In this document: positions 1 through 11,189 of the stretch, piece after piece | Layout: every line of letters begins with the position of its first letter | How positions within the stretch are numbered: position 1 is the stretch's first letter | Source of the DNA: Nissolia schottii | Lineage: Eukaryota > Streptophyta > Magnoliopsida > Fabales > Fabaceae | DNA length: 64,000 nt | Assembly (NCBI GenBank): GCA_003254905.1 | Contig: QANU01065388.1 | Span: 6,941-70,940, forward strand | Direction: 5' to 3' | Notes under the pieces: generated by a model | The model's database searches: none | What the model was told of the DNA's origin: nothing | Seen by the model: only the letters and a program-made list of their open reading frames with translations | Translations under genes and position numbers: made by a program

Positions 1-1425
1 AAAAAAATGAAAGAAAATACTTAAAAGAAAAAAGAAAGAAACGGTTTTAGTTGTGAAAAGGAGGGAGGAGTAAGGACAGTTGTTTTTGCGTCATCTAAAT
101 TTGAGTTTGCAAAAATAGCCTAAGTGTGTAATTGGTGTGTAATAGCTAGGTGTGCAAAAAAAATTTCCCATATATTTTTTTTTGTTAATATTTTGAAGTT
201 AATATCAGTTAGGGGTGTAAAGGTTTTGTTCGGATTTGAATAAAAAAAATCTGAAATGATTAAATTTAGTTGGGTTAGTTTGATTTGGTTTTTAAAACTT
301 TTTTTTGACAAATCCGAACCAAATCCATGCAATTAAGTTCGGGTGGGTTTAATTTAGGTCATTGGGTTGAAATAAAATGCAAAGAATTATTTATATCTTT
401 TACAAGTTTTTATTCCTATGGTAGCTAATAGTAGTGTAAAGCTTGGTTACAATATAATCGATAATGGTGTAAATAGATAAACACCTTAAACAAATCTAAA
501 TAAAGAAGATAAAAATGGCTCTACTAAAAAAAAATGAAGTGCAAAGCTTTGAAAAGTATTACAATTTTATTTTTTATTTTTAAAAAAAGTTGATTGTGTT
601 GGGTGTTTGGGTGATTGAGTGAAAAATTAAAAATTTAAATCTGAACCAATAATAATTAGTTTGGTTTGATTCTTCTTTAATTAAAATGAATCGATTACTC
701 GAATCGATCCGAACCAATATCCCATTGGTTTGGTTTGGATCTTCAGGTTTGGTGGATCATCTTAATTATCCATTTATAATTATCAGTTTTGTCATGAAAA
801 AGTTTTTAGTATAAATTTAATTATAATACTTTAAATTTTGGCATTAATTTCATTGCATTTTCTCTTATTACTAATTATTTGGCAGAAAGATAAAATTAAT
901 GCTAAAATTCAAAGTGCTAAGATTAAACAGATATAAAAAAAGAAAAATAGCACCAATAAGCTTATGTTAATTTTGAAATGTTATGATTAAAAAGAATGTT
1001 CGCTCTAAAAAAAATAAATTAGAGAAAAGATAAAAGAAAGAAAAATTCAAAGTTCTCTCCTTTTGATAGTTAATTTCCTTTTTTCAATCTACTGTGCGTT
1101 TAATTATACAACTTTAATCTTGGTCCCTTTTGGAGCATGAACTCACCCAAAGCAAAACTTTTGCTCAAGGGCTATAGTTTTTTTTCCCTTCATAAATGTG
1201 GTGATCACGTTCCAAAGTACAAATTTTATTGCTAAGTGAACTCTAGCATGTATGCTTTGCCTTACACAGTGCCGAGGAGAGAGAATATGCTATAATAATG
1301 TCATCTAATACTTTATATTATCACATCACTTAGAGAACTCAAAACATAGTAATAATAACTTAATTAGCCCAAACATGTCTGAGAAATGATGACAATATTT
1401 TGAAATTCATTTGTTAGTTAATAGG
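1..1425. other. AT-rich intergenic DNA
   Basis: No coding sequence is recognised. Between about 200 and 770 the sequence repeats short G/T-rich words such as GGTTTGGTT and their complements, a composition common in decayed plant transposons, but no terminal repeats or target duplications could be delimited. The bases just before 1426 form the left target duplication (ATAGG) of the adjoining solo LTR. Confidence 0.5.
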
Positions 1426-2862
1426 TGTTGATTCAATTTGCATAAATTAATGATGACAAACATTGTGTAAATATTTTTAATGAGTGTGTTAGTGTTTTAG
1501 GCTTACTTAATTTTGGCCAAACAACTTGACTTAAGGCCCTGTTCGGTTTTATGTGTGAAACAAAGGCTAAGCAGATGAAGCCCAAATTGATTGGCCCAAC
1601 TCACTTTAAAGAAGTAGCCATCAGTTTTTTTATGATGCCAAAATGAAAAATGGCAGGCACTGACGCTGAAGAAAGAGAAGAAAAATATGTTTCCTATGGT
1701 GCTGACAAGCCGAAAATTTTGGACAATAGAAAAAGCAAAGAAAATATTTATATATGCTATATTTTGAAAAGAAAGAGACTTGACATGAATAAAGGCTGCA
1801 GGAAGCAAGCCAACTATGCAGCTAGGAAGCATTGGAAAATTGAGAAGCAGCAATATTGGAGGCGTTAGAATGAAAATAAAATATGGAAAAGAGGAGAAAG
1901 CCTACATCGAAGGGACATAAAGAAAATTATCGAAAAGCAAAATAAGCAGCAAAGTACATAACGAAATATTTATATATGCTGCTAACATTTGAAGGGATAG
2001 AGAGAGATTAATAACGTGTAGCAGTGAGAAAAAGAAAAGGCGTCAGAATTTTCAAAGAAAGAAATGAAAATGAAACGTGTTGCAGCAAGCTAAGGCGCCA
2101 GAATTTCTGAAAAAGAAGAGAGAGAAAAGGTACAAAGAAAATTGTACAACAGATAAAATGATTTCTCCTAGTACAAAAGGACATGTACGAGCAAATGAGA
2201 AGAAAACAGCTCAGCTCACCTGCAAACGTTCTGAAATTCAAATTACGAACGGTCAGAATTTTCGGAGTATAAAAAGGGAAATGATGTGACCTATCAAGGC
2301 AAAAAAAGAGAAGAACCAAAAAGCCTGCTATTATACTTACAACCTGAAGCCATTATTCTATTCTTGTTTCTCCTCTCAAGGTTCAATCTGAAAATCTCTA
2401 TATAATCTCCTTGTTCAAACCTTGTTTTATTTGTGAGAGAAGCTCTAATGCTTGAGAGACCTAGAGAGTGAAAAAGGATGAGTAGAGAGCATTTCTGGAA
2501 GAGCCATTTGTTTGTTATTTGTTCTTGAGAGTTTTTTGATCCATCACCACTCGAGAGTTTGTTCTGTTGAATTAATGTTTATAATCTGGAAATCTTGTGA
2601 AAGAATATTGAAATAGGTACTTGAAGAACTGGACGTAGATTACTAACTCTTAGGAATCGAACCGGTATAAATCCCTTGCGTGATCTCCCTTTCTTTCATT
2701 ATTTACAGCTTCCATTCTTTCAATCAAAATTTTGTTTTAAAGATTTTTTAAAAACTTGTCTCCCCAAATATAAGAATTTAAGGAGATAACCCTTCAACAA
2801 AAAGTTTTCAAAAACTCCTGCTTAGATTCAACCCCCCTTCTCTAAGCCACATAATACCATCA
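1426..2862 (+). mobile_element. Solo LTR (1437 bp), probably Copia SIRE/Maximus type
   Basis: The segment starts TGTTGATTCAATT and ends ACCATCA, giving the TG...CA ends of an LTR. It is bounded by identical 5-bp duplications, ATAGG at 1421-1425 and 2863-2867. A TATA box (TATAAAAAGG) near 2268 suggests transcription left to right. The C-rich, T-rich stretch close to the right end resembles the end of long SIRE-type LTRs. No gag or pol sequence lies between the duplications, so this is one LTR left after recombination. The flanking duplication is perfect. Lineage is inferred from length and end sequence; the solo LTR itself is well supported. Short open frames within it look incidental. Confidence 0.85.
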
Positions 2863-2919
2863 ATAGGAAAGTGTTCATCTTGAGAAATCCACTTCAATCA
2901 CGCACTATAAAAGTTAAAT

Positions 2920-4500
2920 TGTTATGAAATAACAAGGAGAGTAGTAGAGATGAAAAAGAGAAAGAATAGAGAAGGAAGTGTGCGATTTTTATTCTATTGA
3001 TAATTTCAATGGTGTCTTATACAATGAGCACCCAACTGTCTATTTATAGCCTAAGAGTATGATACACAATATTATATCAAATCTTTGTCATATTAAGATA
3101 TATCTATCTAATTGGATATCAACAAATTAGGATGTGGACATCCACGTTAATAATATTTTATAACACTCCCCTTGGATGTCCATAGAGATATGCCTCGTTA
3201 AAACTTTACTAAGAAAAAAAACATTGGGGAAAACTCTTAATGAAGGAAAAAGAGTATAATCCTCATAGTGTGAGTTATCTTGTTAAAAACCTTATCAAGG
3301 AAAAATCCAGTAAGATAAAAACATTGATTAAGGAAAAAGGAATACATCATTTCTCCCCCTCTTAGGATAATTATGGGCATCCATCTAATAAGATGAAGCA
3401 GAAATTGTCAACATAATAAAATCAAACATGCAATACTACAGTATCTGTAACAACGACCACACAACCTTCATCCCCTTTGGCTTTTGGCCATCAAGGAAGG
3501 AGGAGTGAAACAACCCAATAAACATCTGAAAGTTGTGGTCATGGTGACACAAATAACAATTTGCTTCAACATTATTTATTATACTCGAACATGTTGATTA
3601 ATTGTCCTTATCCAAAATCATTCACGACTCGCTTCATGTATTACAATAATTTTTACATAATTTGAAGAGGTAGCAGCTAAAGTCTACTTTGTTGATCTCT
3701 ATGATAAAGTTGGACTTCTTTATCAACACAAATCTCTTTTCTTTCTCTAAGGTAGCAATTTCATTTTCATTTCATTTTTTTTCATATCAATATAAACTAA
3801 TTCCCTTCTTGATATAGTTGTGCTTCCTCATATAAATAAACAGCCTCTGAAGAGCTTTCAAAGAAAATTTGATTCTTTGAATTTCTTTTACCTTTCACTT
3901 CAAGAGCTACATAACTATTGGAGAAATATACTCATTCCCAAAAGTGAATGATAATGATACAAATGTGAAAATATAATTATTTCTAGAAGTGAATGGAGTT
4001 GTACATACAGTCATTCTCAGCAATGAATAGTAATTAATTATACTCATTCCTCACAGTGCATGATAATCATACTCATTCCCAAAAGTAAATGGTGCGTTAT
4101 TGTACTCATTCCAAGAGGCAAGTGGTAATTATATTTCTAGAAGTGAAAGAAAATTATACCCAAATAGGATAATATTTCCCTAAAGTGAATATATCCTTAT
4201 TATACAAAAATATATGAAAATAAAATATTGTCTTATTTAAGGAGATTTACATATTCTCAAATGTGAGTATGTTAAAAGATCATTCCCTGAAGTAAATGAA
4301 AATTATTATTCATACTATCTAAAGTATGTTATTTTCTTATTTTACATTCTCTGAAGTGATGTACCTCTAAAAATGATTTTAAGTATTTTTATTAATTTTG
4401 AGTATTTATGATATGCATATCCTTTTGAAGAGGACAATATTATTACCAAATTCCAGAAGTAAATTGGTATATTCAATTTTTAATTTTCATTTCCTTTATT
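2920..4500 (-). mobile_element. Copia retroelement 3' end fragment (LTR plus untranslated tail)
   Basis: Read on the minus strand, an LTR of about 246 bp occupies 3165-2920, beginning TGTTATAAAATATT and containing a TATAAATAG box. Immediately before it is a purine-rich tract (complement of 3166-3180) suited to plus-strand priming. Upstream of that is an AT-rich untranslated tail with wording frequent just inside the 3' LTR of plant Copia elements. No matching second LTR and no reverse transcriptase were found nearby, so the element is a truncated fossil. The right limit is uncertain, somewhere between 4500 and 5080. Confidence 0.6.
3890..4470. repeat. Degenerate short repeats (ACTCATTCCCAAAAGTGAAT-like)
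   Basis: A roughly 20-30 bp word combining a CATTC-type half with an AGTGAATG-type half recurs about a dozen times with irregular spacing, for example near 3930, 3985, 4050, 4078 and 4105. Because CATTC and GAATG are complementary, each unit can form a weak hairpin. The array lies within the untranslated tail of the minus-strand Copia fragment. It has no coding capacity. Confidence 0.55.
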
Positions 4501-5135
4501 TTTATTAATGTTAATTGAATTTAGGTTTTATTCAATCTTTGCAATAAAATTTATAAATTACAGTATATCTCATTATTATTAATTGAGTTATCCGTTTAGA
4601 ATTTTTTTAGATCAAAATGATATTATTAATCTTTCCATTATCGTTAGAAAAATAAGTAAATAATATATTTGATTGATACATTACTCTATAAACTCATCTT
4701 AGATAAGATTGATCTTAAATTTGAATTTGTAATTCAAATATTATAAATAAAAGTATTCTATTACTACTAATTTGTATTCAAATTTGTGTTTGAATTAAAA
4801 ATCAAATAGATAAGCATATTGTGAGTTATAGTTGCAACAAACTAATAGGTATATGAGATATTATATACGTTGGTAATTATATGTATGTGACAATTTCTTT
4901 CTTTTAATTATGTGATATATTTTTATAATTTTTTTTATAATATGTATTTTTGTATAAAAAAAATTAAAATAGTAGTGCTTATGTATGTTTTGCGAGTAGT
5001 GTGACAATGTATATTATTAAAAGCAAAACATATCTCACTCATATGTTAATGAGATAACAAAATGATAATATAACCTTTGGTAGTACCAAGGTTTGAAAGC
5101 TCCAAAAGAGCTAACATTTTTCCTTCCTGTGATAT

Positions 5136-5172
5136 CATCTCGCGCGAGATGCTATACGTCTCGCGCGAGACG
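5136..5172. repeat. Twin 16-bp perfect GC-rich palindromes
   Basis: Two perfect palindromes, CATCTCGCGCGAGATG (5136-5151) and CGTCTCGCGCGAGACG (5157-5172), sit 5 bp apart in AT-rich DNA just upstream of a poly-T run and a Copia fragment. They share the core TCTCGCGCGAGA. The core contains CGCG, the centre of plant CAMTA-type binding boxes. The function is unknown; the clustered-palindrome style resembles U3 regions of other LTR elements in this window. Confidence 0.7.
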
Positions 5173-5196
5173 TGTCCCCCTTTTTTTTTTCTAAGG

Positions 5197-5972
5197 GTCA
5201 TCACAGTTCTTCTCCTCTACAACTACAAGGTTTTAGTGATGCTGATTGGGGTGGATGTATTGATACCGGCCATTTTGTTTCTGGTTATTGCTTCTTATTT
5301 GGGAACTGCCTTGCATCATGGAAGGAGAAGAGACAAAAAAATTGTCTCCCGGTCTTTTTCGGAGGCTGAGTATCGAGCTCTCACATTTGCCACTTGTGAA
5401 TTGCAATGGATCACTTATCTATTACAAGACCTCAAAGTTGTGTGCTCTTGACCTATTTGCTCTAGTGTAACAATCAAAGTGCGCTCCACATTGCAGATAA
5501 CCATGTGTTCCACGAGAGTACTTAGCATTTAAATGTAGATTGTCATATGGTCTGCGAGAAAGCTCAGGTCGATCTTATGTGTCTACTGCCTGTCTCTACT
5601 GCTGATTAATGAGCATATATTTTCGCAAAAGCCGTCCCTGTTGGACCGTTTTCTCAATTTCTAACCAAGCTTGGCATGATCAATATCTTCCATGACCCAA
5701 CTTGGGGGAGGGAGGGGGGTAATAACTCATATCAGGAAATCTCAATCAAACTCAGCAAGCACAACTGCTGACATGGCACAAGAGTAATTGGAGGTTGTAA
5801 CGAGTTAGTTCAGGGATAGGGATTCAGTGCAATAGTGTGCACTTTACTCTCTTAGAGCTGAGCAATGCTATATAAGCTAAGTGGCCTTTTCAATTGTTAT
5901 CAATTGACTCATTCAATACAATTCAGAGAATTAAGCTCATTTTTCCCATCACTGTGTTTATCTTGAGTAACA
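5197..5972 (+). mobile_element. Copia fragment: RNase H end, polypurine tract and 3' LTR
   Basis: The + strand encodes recognisable Copia RNase H words (DADWGGCID near 5237, SEAEYRALTFATCELQW near 5358-5408), followed by a tract rich in G at about 5700-5719 and an LTR-like segment of about 250 bp with a TATATAAGC box near 5869 and an end near 5972 (GAGTAACA). The coding part is broken by several disruptions. No 5' part of the element is present. It is an old, dead fragment. Confidence 0.8.
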
Positions 5973-6238
5973 AATCATTAGTGATTACTTGTAATGAAAA
6001 ACTGGGGTGGAGTGTAATTTTGTAATTTAGGGTGGATTGCAATTTTTACAAACATTAAGGGTGATTTGTGCAATTTATCCTTTATTTATTTATTGAAATC
6101 ACTATGTGGTGATGCATTAGACTCCACCTAATCAGACTTAAGTTAAGTCAATCCATTACCGAGATATACCTGTATCTAAGACTAGAACTTTAGACTTAAT
6201 TCCTTAAGAATAGTTAGTAAGTGTCGAACCACTTATAG

Positions 6239-6500
6239 CATGTCTGATTTTAAGATATGAATCCCCACAATTGATTCTGAAGCATTGGAAGTGAAAAATT
6301 TTCACTTCTAGTGACTATTAGAATCAAATGTAGGTGTTCCCACTTGAAAATCGAACATATACTTAAACTAACTATTGGCTTGTTTAGTTTTTAGATAAAA
6401 ATAACTAGAATTGATTATGAGGCTCTAAAAGTGAGAAAATTTCACCTCCAATAACCGTCATTATCAATTTTAGTTGCTTTTTACCTTAAAATCAAACATT
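6239..6500. mobile_element. Two adjacent related fold-back MITEs
   Basis: Each unit (about 6239-6357 and 6380-6500) is an imperfect inverted repeat of roughly 120 bp whose halves read like TTTGATTTTAAG...AGAATTGATT and whose centre pairs an AAGTGA/TCACTT hairpin. The two are about 20 bp apart and clearly related; a further relative lies in WNK intron 1. They encode nothing. Target duplications could not be fixed by eye. A hAT- or Mutator-like origin is possible. Confidence 0.55.
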
Positions 6501-8740
6501 CACTTAGCATTGGTTCCTTCCTACTCTTTGTTGCAGGTGTTCTAGCGGGATCCTTTTTTATATATATTTTTTTCATGGTCAAGACTCCAATATTGAAATC
6601 TTCAATAACCGTAGGTATAGAAAAAAAAAAAAAAAGGAAGATAGACTTACATAAAAAAAATGTTCATTTGTGGTGGGCCAAAAAAGCATAATTCAGAAGC
6701 CCAAAAGAGTAGAGTGCATAAGCCTTAGTGGGTTAAAAAGTATCACATCACCCCAATTGTAGGGTAGAGCAGCCCATCAGAAACGTCCACCCAAGGACTT
6801 ACCATATAAAATTCTTGATTGACAAAAAAAAAAAAATATCTACATAAATTCTTGCAACGATAATGAACAAAATTTAAGTTCATATTGTAATTAAACTTTA
6901 TTTTACTAATAAAAAATTGTAGCCATTCTGTGCATGTAGTGTATTCACTATTTAGTGGCTTAGTCAGATGCCAAGTTTCTCTGGAACGTGGCTAATTACG
7001 TAATCATGTTGGAATAGCTCTTCACAGCGTGCTACTAGCTATTTGATTGAGTAGTTAAAATTTTCTGTAACTTTCAATTAGTCATTGTAATTAAAAATAC
7101 AAATGACATTTTCACTCTTTCTCTAAATGTGAATTATTTTGAAAATATGTACTAGCATATATTGGTTATCAAAGACATCATCAGGGAACCACAATATTGA
7201 TATTTATTTTTTCTTTTTTGTGTGCTCATATAATCTATACAAGAGAAATCTATAATAAAAATCACTTTCTTCACAAAAATTTTATCGAGATTTTAAAAAA
7301 ATATGGAGAAAACAGCCAGCACATCATGTATGACAAACTACTAGTAGAATCCAAAATATAGAAAACGGCCAGCACATTATGCATATATACTAGTATAATC
7401 CGTTGGAAAACCTTTGATAGCTTCATGTACAATCATAACCTTTTTAATCTTGAGTGATGGTACGTATTATGTTATAAATATTTTAGTTTTGATTCAAACA
7501 AAGAGAATTATAATATGCATACGTTATATAATGACACTCGACTACAGAGAAAATCTGCCACCTTTTATTTTGTTAAGGTTTCACTAATACGCTCATAATA
7601 AGATTATTATTATTATTATTATTATTTGGATCTAAAATTGATTTTAGAACTACTAGTTACATCATATAATATAAAAATTGTAAAGATTGCCTTATAAAAA
7701 CTCACCTGATAATGCCACTATGTTCGGAGACGATGCCAACTTGATAAAAACATAGTAACGATTTGGTTGGTCTATTGACTTAACCCTAGTCCAGCATACC
7801 CCTCCCCCACTTTGTAGTCTCTTCGCTCTTTCAAAAACCAAGATTAGGAGACTTGTGATTCACTCCGTTCTACTGAACCACCACTCTAAAACATTAAGTC
7901 TCGTCACTCTTTCAAAAGTCAAAGACCAAAAAGCTTGTAATTCATCTAATTTCTTAGTCATCAAAAGAACTCAATCGACGATTAAAAAAAATTTAGTGCA
8001 TAGCTAAACCCATTAGAATCTTCTCTCTTTCATAAATCGAGTTTAAGTTAGCAATCAAACATTCTTAAATTATAACGCTTTTCACAATATACTTTAAAAT
8101 TTTAATAGAATGGGTTTATACAGTTTAAATCAACATGAGTTCAATTTTGTTATATATTATTAATATAAAAATAATGTGGATAAATAATGTGCAAAATCAA
8201 TTGTACATCATGATAATGGCCTAAAGTCAACAAAATTATGAAAAAAAACATCTCATTAAACAATAGAATGATGGTGGTGCGATTGCAATTTGTGTAGAAC
8301 AGTTTGAACAGAAAAAAGATAAGAATAATATATAAGTTGGTGGGTGAGACTGTTTCTTAGTAGCCTTGTCTAGTTGTCTGTCTCTAACATTCACGAAGAT
8401 ACAAACAAATAATTGAACCAATAGCATGTAAATTAAAACTTTGTCAAACATTCACCTACTAATTAATAGTAGGGTTATATACTCACTTTATAGAAGTGAA
8501 GCTTCGGGAAATTATATTGACACTCTCTTTATTCAGGTAAATTATGTTCACCCATTCTTTTGATATACATTGATCTCTTTAAATAATAATAGAGTTAAAC
8601 GCTATTTATTATTAAAATAAACGCTATTTATTATTAAAATATTTTTTTTTCCTTTCATTATATCTTTTTATGTTATATTGATATTCGAATTTTACTATTA
8701 ATTGAACTGACTACACCAATTTAGAGTATTGTGATTGACA
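6501..8740. other. Gene-free AT-rich stretch
   Basis: No gene, RNA or complete transposon is recognised. It holds an ATT microsatellite at about 7602-7625 and a tandem duplication of a 22-bp word (AAACGCTATTTATTATTAAAAT) near 8595-8640. The 71-codon open frame at 8236-8451 on the minus strand has no recognisable domain and is treated as chance. Confidence 0.5.
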
Positions 8741-8746
8741 CAAGTT

Positions 8747-8822
8747 TCTTTTTTTTTTTTTTTAGGTCTCGAACTTGAGACCATTTAAAGAGGAGACAAA
8801 CTTAGTTATTATTCGACCAACC
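8747..8822 (-). mobile_element. tRNA-derived mini-retroposon (SINE-like)
   Basis: On the minus strand a polymerase III A-box-like word (GGTTGGTCGAATAATAACTAAG region, complement of 8801-8822) is followed by a strong B-box-like word, the complement of 8765-8782 (GGTCTCAAGTTCGAGACC), then almost at once by a run of A (complement of 8747-8763). This order is that of a very short tRNA-related SINE. No target duplication was delimited, and the anticodon region cannot be read as a functional tRNA. Confidence 0.5.
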
Positions 8823-9684
8823 CTTTTCTATTACCTCTTAGTTCATTTGTAACTTATAAAAACTCAAAATGGTCATAGTGTGAAAAAAAAAAAAACTAAA
8901 TCCATGAATACATATGAGAACTGATACGTATTATGTTAATTGGCAAATGGTAGTTTCTTTAATATGTGGCTAGAAAATGCTTCCAAGCCCTAAAAGTTAA
9001 ATATATAACCATATTGCATCCTTAAAAGTACACACTACGGGTTTCATAAAATGTTAGCTCTTAATTAACATCTTCTCAAGTTCTCAAATCGCATAGAAGA
9101 GAGCAAGATAACAAGAGAACAAGAGAGACGCAACCATGCATTTTAACAGTTGCATTGACAATTTGATAATGAAACTCATATGGTTATTTTTGTATGAAAA
9201 TGATTGAATTATTCTAAATAAAAATAAAATAATTATCTAAGGCAAGTTATCTAATGTAGGTGTGATGTACCGGAAAAAACAGTGTGTGTGTGTGAGAGGA
9301 GGGATCCGTTGACATTAGTATAAGACTTAACATGCTTACAACTTTAATAATTTTTTATAAAATGTACATTTTATCAATCTAATCATTAAATTATAACTAC
9401 ATATCATGTTGCTCATTTGTGCTAAATTTTTAAAAAATTGGGCATCAAATTGTTCATATTTAAACACAATTAACAATTACCATAAAAAATAATTAAGAAT
9501 TATATATTACGTTAATTTGATTTACATAAAAAAAAGTACCAAATGATTTTTATTTAATGTGATACTTTATAATCAAATATTATTTATAACATGAACTTCC
9601 AATTCAACAGTCTATTTTATAAAATAAAAAAAATTTAATAAGAAATTATTAAAGGGTGTAAGAATTACTCTTAACTTACATCGG

Positions 9685-9729
<45 letters not shown>
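9685..9729. repeat. (AT)n microsatellite ending at an N
   Basis: A pure TA repeat of over 40 bases stops at a single undetermined base (9730), so its true length is not known from this assembly. Confidence 0.9.
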
Positions 9730-9972
9730 NAAACTTATTTATTATATCAATTTTGATATATTCTGAAGGTATAAATACTATTTAAGATTATTATACAAAC
9801 TTTATAAACATAATTTATAATTCATGAATTTTCTATTAAATCGTAGATTTCATGAAAATGTTCTTGAATAAAATTTATTAAATAATTTAAGAGTAATTTT
9901 AATCTATACTGAAGTTAAAGGTAAATGTAATTGCTTTTAGTTATTTTTGTACGTATAAAATGGTTCATGCCC

Positions 9973-10455
9973 CTTTTTTTTTATGGCAAAAGTGATTTTA
10001 TTAGATACTTGAATCAGAAATTAGGAAAGAGACTAAGAAGTGTGGAGAGTCCTCAATCCAAATTATAGAGTCTATGAAATAAAGCAAAATTTGCTATCAA
10101 ATTCACAACCGCACACATTACTATCTCTAACAACATGAATAGCCTCAAAATACCTAAACCAAACAACATAGGATAAAATATCATTGACAAAATAGTCCTC
10201 ATGTCATGTCCATCGTTAAGTCTATTGATTGTGTCTGAAGAATCGCTCTCCAAATATACTTTCAAGCAACTCATGTCCAGGCAAATAATTCACCTTCTCT
10301 CACTGCCATTATCTCTCCACAAACCGGTTCTGCAATGCCCGAACCATGAATAGCCTTCCCTGCCACAAAAGCTCCTGAGCAGTTCCTTATTACAATTCCA
10401 ATCCGAAAATCCCCACAAGCCACGTCACACGCAAAATCAACTTTCACCTTGTATG
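9973..10455 (-). mobile_element. 5'-truncated LINE fragment with RNase H domain
   Basis: On the minus strand the sequence encodes an RNase H-like region with words such as DFRIGIVIRN, GAFVAGKA and LESDSSDTINRLND, ending with FALFHRLYNLDWG. This is the C-terminal RNase H type found at the end of plant L1-like LINEs and related stand-alone copies. An A-run (complement of about 9973-9981) follows the coding part, as expected for a retroposed 3' end. A stop after the FAWT word and a frame change split the reading frame, so it is dead. The matching position of the second duplication copy near 17975 lacks this block, which supports insertion after the duplication or loss from one copy. Confidence 0.7.
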
Positions 10456-10543
10456 TTAGAATTCATTACACGGACTTATTGTATCATAAAATTTTATTTA
10501 AGAAAAAGGTAAGAAAGTGTTCATGAAGAAAAGTGTTTATTTA

Positions 10544-10741
10544 CCTGCGGGTTGAGGTGAGGTGGTAAAGGCCTTCTCATTCCTTAACCAAACATTTAGG
10601 ATTTGATTATGCATGAAGTAGCTTTAAAACGTGTCGCCAATGTCTACACCCTTAACCAAGTTTGCAATATGCAAAGAGATTAGTCACAACTTCCGGTGAT
10701 AAATACCTTGGAGAATCAAAAAAAGAAAAGAAAAAGAAGAC
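10544..10741 (+). mobile_element. SINE with 10-bp target duplication
   Basis: The 198-bp element begins with a tRNA-like head: an A-box-like TGAGGTGGTAAAGGCC near 10557 and a B-box-like AGGATTTGATTATGC near 10598. It ends in an A-rich tail. It is bounded by the identical sequence TGTTTATTTA at 10534-10543 and 10742-10751. The corresponding site in the other duplication copy (near 18065) reads through GTGTTTATTTTATT without the element, an empty site. Together these make a tRNA-derived SINE a well-supported call. Confidence 0.8.
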
Positions 10742-11049
10742 TGTTTATTTAAGTTTATTCTTTTAGAGAAAAAAAATAAGGCTTGTATAATAAAATTGTT
10801 TTAGTATATTTTTATTACTAATAAAGGAGTTGAACCAAAATAACTTTCTCTTGATCATAATTATTTACCAAAATTACTCATTTTTATTTAACTATCTATT
10901 TGATTTTCTATGTCAGCAATTTTTATTAAAACTTCTACAATATTTTAACAAGTTCACTTCAACATTTCATTAATTTCTCTTGCGTCCCTTTGGACACACC
11001 ATTTGCTAGTATTACATAAACGTTCATCAAGGTCGGCGGCTAGTTCACT

Positions 11050-11145
11050 TGGTCATAGTGTGAAAAAAAAAAAAAACTACATCCATTAGTATATACGTAT
11101 TATGTTAATTGGCAAATGTTAGTGTCTTTAATCGATAGTGTTATA
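11050..11145. repeat. Tandem duplication, second copy, left stub
   Basis: This repeats 8866-8960, including the A-run and the sequence TACGTATTATGTTAATTGGCAAATG. Homology to the first copy stops near 11145, where about 6.3 kb of retroelement DNA intervenes. It resumes at 17485. Confidence 0.7.
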
Positions 11146-11189
11146 TTTACACCACTATTTTCATCATTTGACAAAGGGGTGAGTTTGAC

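Larger units (their letters stand above)
8866..11049. repeat. Tandem duplication, first copy (about 2.2 kb)
   Basis: Sequence from a TGGTCATAGTGTGAAAAA word at 8866 to about 11049 reappears in order in a second copy, represented by 11050-11145 and 17485-18370. Matching landmarks include the motif with CAACCATGCATTTTAAC (9133 and 17510), ACTTTATAAACATAA-type sequence (9800 and 17836), TTACACGGACT (10466 and 17990) and CCATTTGCTAGTATTACATAAAC (11000 and 18321). The copies have diverged and differ by insertions. The first copy carries a LINE piece and a SINE lacking in the second. Confidence 0.7.
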
